NCBI GenBank assembly: GCA_022410635.1
Contig: JAJVDF010000347.1
Span: 401,732 to 465,731 of the forward strand
Source of the DNA: Tretioscincus oriximinensis
Lineage: Eukaryota > Chordata > Lepidosauria > Squamata > Gymnophthalmidae
DNA: 64,000 nucleotides
Direction: 5' to 3'
Part shown: one piece after another, positions 59,824-64,000 of the stretch
Layout of the letters: each line of letters opens with the position of its first letter
Position numbering within the stretch: position 1 is the stretch's first letter
Notes under the pieces: generated by a model
What the model was told of the DNA's origin: nothing
Databases searched by the model: none
What the model saw: only the letters and a program-made list of their open reading frames with translations
Program-made: the position numbers and the translations under genes

Positions 59824-62023
59824 GTGAAATATATGGCTGTTCTTCAAGAATCGTTTTTCAGATGAATTTTTTTAAAAAGTTTCTTCCATTTAATATTTAG
59901 TTTGACAAATCAACTTTGTGCCTAATAGGGAAGTGAGTATAAACTTTGTACAGTATGTAAATATGTACCAGATGTATTAAAAGTGTATCATGGCACTGTT
60001 TTGACAATTTAACATGCTAAACTTTGGAAAGGGTGTTCTGCTTTTCTCTGCACTGATTAAAAACGAACCACAATTCTTAATCAGAAAAAAGGATGAATTC
60101 TCTAGTTAGACCGGTTCAAATTGAGAGCCGCTTCATCTAGCAAGGGTTATTTGGATTGCCTTCAGAACAGAGAACTTCAACACCCAGGCGGTAATGCCTA
60201 TCATTGCGAAGATTTTTTTTACATCTTGCGGTTTCCATCAAAGCAAATTGTTTAGTATTTTGACAATTTTGTTTTGCCTTTCTAGAAGGAAGGGTAGCAC
60301 TGTAGCTCAATGGTTGAATGTCTGCTTTGGAAGGCTTATTTTCCTTACACACCAAACTTGAAGTAACAATACCTGTTGGTAATGATTGCTAAGCCTACTG
60401 GTGCCTGGAAAGACAATACACTTCTACTAATGTCACTTTCAGTACATTCATGTTCTGTGTTAAATTTATTTTAAATGATGCACTGAAACGTGAAAGGAAA
60501 AATGCTTTAAAATTGTGTTACCTTACAAACATTGAAAGTATACCTATCCCCAAAACAAGAACTTCAACGTGATTTATTTCAAGCTTTCTTTTTTTCAGAA
60601 ACAACCTCTATCTTGGGAGCCAAAGTTACTGAAAAGAGCTTTTCTATGTGTCTAAAAAAATATTTACAGATGTAGTATGTTGCCAAAAGACGCGTCCTTA
60701 AAAAAATCCTTTCATACCAATTTAGGAAGAGTAGTTCAAGTGAAAAAAGAAATACTTTCAGATACAATCACGACTTACCAAGATTGTGGATCATTTTCTA
60801 GCAGTTGTGGGATTCAGTTTTCCTCATATACTGTGATGATTTGGTTTTAGCAAGCTGACATGTTGCATAAAATCTCATTAGGTAATACATTTAACAGCTG
60901 CTAGTTCTTCGGACTGTTAGTTTTGCATTGCTGGGTTTGTTTTCTATGGTGGTTCCAGGTTTCATTTTACTACCTGTAGAAGAGCAAAACGTCTTGAGTA
61001 TTGCTAAGTGAGTCAAGATACTATTGTCTTTCATACATATCTAGTACCATAAAACAAAAATACCCATTGAAAATCTTATAATATTTGGATTACTCTCTTC
61101 CCAATCATTTCCTAATTAAACAACTTCTAATTCACATGAACCAAGAAGCCAAATAAGATTTGTGATCTTGTTCAGTTGTTTTTAGTTTTGAATAAACTAA
61201 TGTTCAAGCCTAGCAGAGAACTCTTTAACAGTTGGAAGTAGGTATTTCTACTTGTAGCAATGTCTCAAGAGCTGAGGTAGGTTACATCTTCAAAGCCCAA
61301 AGTCCATTTACAGAATGTAAATCATAGTTTAGTGTTGCATCAGAAAGAGCTGACTCGTACATAATAGAAACTTGAAATGGCAATGACATCTGAAAAGAAT
61401 ATAACAATCAAGCCTTTTTTTGCCAAGTCGTATTTAGAATGGATGAATGCTAGTATGGTAGACAAATCTTAGACATTTTTTGATTGGTTCAGTAAGGCTT
61501 GCTCTACTGATGGATGGTGCTTTTAATCATTTTGAAGCACTAGGCATTCCTGGGTTGTGTGGATGGCTAGTCTGGGTTAATTTAAAATAGAACACTATTT
61601 ATTTATTTGATGCTAGTACTGCACTATATATTATTGCTATATGTTGCCCTTGTGCCAGACTGTTACTGTACCCTTAGCACTGATAATTAATTGCATTAGT
61701 GGAACTGTTTTTCTTTCTTGAATGGAAGCCAGGTATCCTTAAATGAAATAACTAAATACAATGCTGCTATGAATATCAAGAGTTATTTGGGAGCAAGAAA
61801 GAAGGGGAGCACATTTGCCAGCCACTGCGTGTGTGTTCAGATTTCTATTCTACATTTTAGCACATTGTCATTAGCGCAACTTGATGTTCATATGGGTGCA
61901 CTTAATTCCAATTTGCAAGTGTGTAACTTAATCTTTTTTTCTGAATGTATCTTAAGGACAACCAATAGATTAACAATTCCGAATAGTTGAAAACAGATCA
62001 CTATCATATTGGGACCTTTGTGA

Positions 62024-62029
62024 AATAAA
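62024..62029 (+). terminator. TRAK1: Upstream candidate poly(A) signal
   Basis: AATAAA in GTGAAATAAAAAATG; it lacks a strong GT-rich element just downstream. Confidence 0.3.
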
Positions 62030-62149
62030 AAATGTAAAAAGGAAACCAATACATTGAAATGTATTGCTTACTTTTAGATAAATAAATTATTGCCAAGCAC
62101 TGACAAATGAAATCCTAATGAAGTAAATAGCAATTATGTTTTCTTTACA

Positions 62150-62165
62150 AATAAATGTAAATAAA
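62150..62165 (+). terminator. TRAK1: Likely main TRAK1 poly(A) signals
   Basis: Two AATAAA hexamers ten bases apart (62150-62155 and 62160-62165), followed by the GT-rich GTTTGAGGGTTTTGTTC. Cleavage would fall near 62180. Confidence 0.55.
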
Positions 62166-62190
62166 TGAATGTTTGAGGGTTTTGTTCTTT

Positions 62191-62614
62191 TTCCTGATAG
62201 TTTCTAAGAATTTTAGAGCTTTTCTAAGATTTATTTCAGAAGTCACAGCGCATACAAAAAGTGCAAGTAAATTTTGATTTGGAAGTAAATTGGAATATAG
62301 TGCCCTGTTAAGTGATAAGAGTAGCTAGCAGGAATATGTAGCAGGCTTTATTTTTACAGCAGTTTCAGAATTAGGATTTCAAATAAATATAAATTTGCTT
62401 GTTAAAACTAAGGAAAGGTGTATGTATATGAGTTTTATGTTAGATGTTAATTCATTGTACTTACTCTTGTGCATTTTTAGTACTTTTCTGTCCAAGGTGT
62501 TATTCCAAATGTACATCCTTAGGCTTACGATTCAGCATAGTTTCCAAAAGTGTTTGTGCAGCAAGGTTATGTCTTTAAAGATGATAAATTTGGAAATAAC
62601 ACCACCCTTGAAAT
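62191..62614. other. Downstream intergenic stretch
   Basis: A/T-rich; nothing recognised before the target duplication at 62607-62614. Confidence 0.6.
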
Positions 62615-63234
62615 TAGGGTTGCCATATTTTGGCAGCCAAAACAGGGACAGGGGTGGGGTGAGGGTGTGTGCACACACACGTACACACGCANGTACACAC
62701 ATGCATGCGCATGCGCAGCCACGGANGCTTGTAGTGAGACAGGCAGAACCTCTCTTCTGCCTGTCTCACCACAAGCGTCCATGTGTGCGTGAGCGAAGCA
62801 GCTCCAATGCTGGAGGCGAGGTTTTGCACCTGCTGTCAGGCAAAGGGTGCCAACTCACCTCCAGCGGAGAAAAAAACGCTTGGGTTTGTGACAGGAGAAC
62901 AGAGCTGTCCTCGTGTCACAAACCCAGGCGTTTTTGCTCTACTGGAGNCAAGTTGGCGCGCTTTGCCTGACAGCAGGCGCGAAACCCCGCCTCCAGCAGA
63001 GGAGCAGCTATGGCACGCTCCGAGGTTCCTTCCAGGACCCCAGAAACCATTGTTTGGGCTGCAGCCGTCAGCTCTGACGGCTCCTTTTCCTTTAAAATCC
63101 TGCATATTTATATTCCCTGATGCAGCATTGGGGAATGTAAAAATCCGGGATTATATCTTAAAACCCGGAGGGGACTATATTTTAGTCCCCCAGACCGGGA
63201 TTGTCCCGCCTTCCCAGGACGTATGGCAACCCTA
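62615..63234. mobile_element. Foldback hAT-like element, copy 2
   Basis: TAGGGTTGCCATA..TATGGCAACCCTA with 8-bp flanks CTTGAAAT (62607-62614) and CTTGAACT (63235-63242), 7 of 8 identical. Its palindromic centre, a CACACACACGTACAC-type repeat and TCCCGCCTTCCCAGGACGTA match copy 1. The long ORFs here (62395-62970 and 62783-63427) lie in the element and are not genes. Confidence 0.8.
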
Positions 63235-63242
63235 CTTGAACT

Positions 63243-64000
63243 GGGCTTTTGCACTATGTAGAGTGTTGTGTTTTCATTCCTTAAGAGGGTTTGTGGATAT
63301 TTCAGTTGCCCAGCAGGTAGAACTTCCTTTCTGTCAAAAGGGAAGGGAAGCTTTTCTGAAACAATTTCAAACTAAGGAGGGTGATATGGAAGAGTATCTT
63401 CTGTTATTAATTAGCAGAAATAATTAATTAGAATATTTATTTAGAAACCATTAGTATTTATATTGTGCAAACACTGACATGCTTTAGAGCATACCTTATA
63501 TTTCACAGTAAAATAATGTAGAAAATGTTTTGTCAATAGTATTTTACTATAGCATTTCAGCTGTAAAAGGCAGCTGTAGAGCCCTTGCACTTTTTTTTAG
63601 CATTCTATTCCACTGAACACTACGAAACATCATAAACATCCTTAGGATGACAATGTGTGCATTCTCCTTGGAAACTTGAATGTCTGCCTTGTCTTGGCAC
63701 TCATAAACTCCTTAACTATCTGATAGTTGATACATTAAGAAGCCCNTTGGGGAGCCTGATTTTGCTTTCAAGTGCTATCAATTCACACGTACTGTTTGTA
63801 GACAATATCAGCTCTATGTTGTCAAGGCTTTGTGACATGAGAATCAACATTACACTTAGTTTCTTTTTTCTTCAGTCTCCTGATTTAAATATAAATCATA
63901 AGGCCTATCCAGTTTCTAGCCTCCTTAAACCACCCCATATACATTATAGAAACCTGACTTTAACATATTCTCAATTTTTATTTTAATCAAATAATAATGT
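63243..64000. other. 3' end of the window
   Basis: Intergenic A/T-rich sequence; I see no gene, repeat boundary or RNA in it. One ambiguous base at about 63746. Confidence 0.6.

Larger units (their letters stand above)
59824..62190 (+). other. TRAK1: TRAK1 3' UTR
   Basis: About 2.4 kb of A/T-rich sequence from the stop codon to the last poly(A) signals. No clear interspersed repeat except a weak tRNA-like patch at about 60289-60355 (TAGCTCAATGGTTGA). The low repeat load compared with the introns is consistent with transcribed, constrained sequence. Confidence 0.65.

Noticed and set aside
60289..60355. tRNA-like patch in the 3' UTR
   Set aside because: An A-box-like TAGCTCAATGG is present but no B box and no cloverleaf could be formed; at most a SINE trace.
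62395..63427. Plus-strand ORFs of 191 and 214 codons
   Set aside because: They run through the foldback hAT-like element; parts of the same translation occur in copy 1 at 50135-50701, so this is repeat sequence.

Overview
The window is vertebrate genomic DNA, most likely from a squamate reptile. It carries the 3' four-fifths or so of one gene, TRAK1 (trafficking kinesin-binding protein 1), on the + strand. The case for a reptile rests on two things. The decoded protein is clearly TRAK1 but diverges moderately from the mammalian protein as I recall it. The introns hold a sauropsid mix of repeats: CR1-, L2- and Bov-B-like LINEs, a Penelope-like element, tRNA-derived SINEs and many hAT and Tc1/mariner non-autonomous elements. 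The species cannot be named from the sequence.

TRAK1 layout: 15 coding exons join without a frame break (427-490, 20168-20244, 22713-22829, 29902-30002, 31151-31259, 33866-33944, 35732-35862, 36373-36447, 37217-37354, 38033-38109, 39173-39409, 40147-40463, 43551-43766, 52228-52330, 59025-59823). They give 2640 nt, or 879 codons plus a stop. The start belongs to a short N-terminal form of TRAK1. A second alternative first coding exon (6609-6711) splices in the same phase to the same acceptor at 20168. The upstream exons of the longest TRAK1 form would lie 5' of the window. The protein is an adaptor that links mitochondria (through Miro) to kinesin-1 and dynein/dynactin.

Region by region: 1-426 is upstream sequence of the first alternative exon. 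491-20167 is a long first intron full of decayed LINEs, one or two likely solo LTRs, SINEs and a Penelope-like 3' end. 20.1-40.5 kb holds exons 2-12, with hAT insertions close to exon 3. 40.5-59 kb holds exons 13-15 and long introns with a Penelope-like insertion (48353-49108), a foldback hAT-like element (50135-50701) and two palindromic mariner-like elements (52738-52948 and 53309-53518). 59824 to about 62190 is the TRAK1 3' UTR. 62615-63234 is a second copy of the foldback hAT-like element. The last 760 bases hold nothing I recognise.

The observations most worth checking are the Penelope-like element with inverted ends, a 10-bp target duplication and a hammerhead-like core; a hAT-like element with a perfect 8-bp duplication that begins 17 nt after the exon 3/intron 3 junction; a GC-AG intron after exon 2; and an in-frame read-through of exon 13 that could encode an alternative acidic C-terminus. 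I see no second protein gene, tRNA gene, rRNA or CRISPR.
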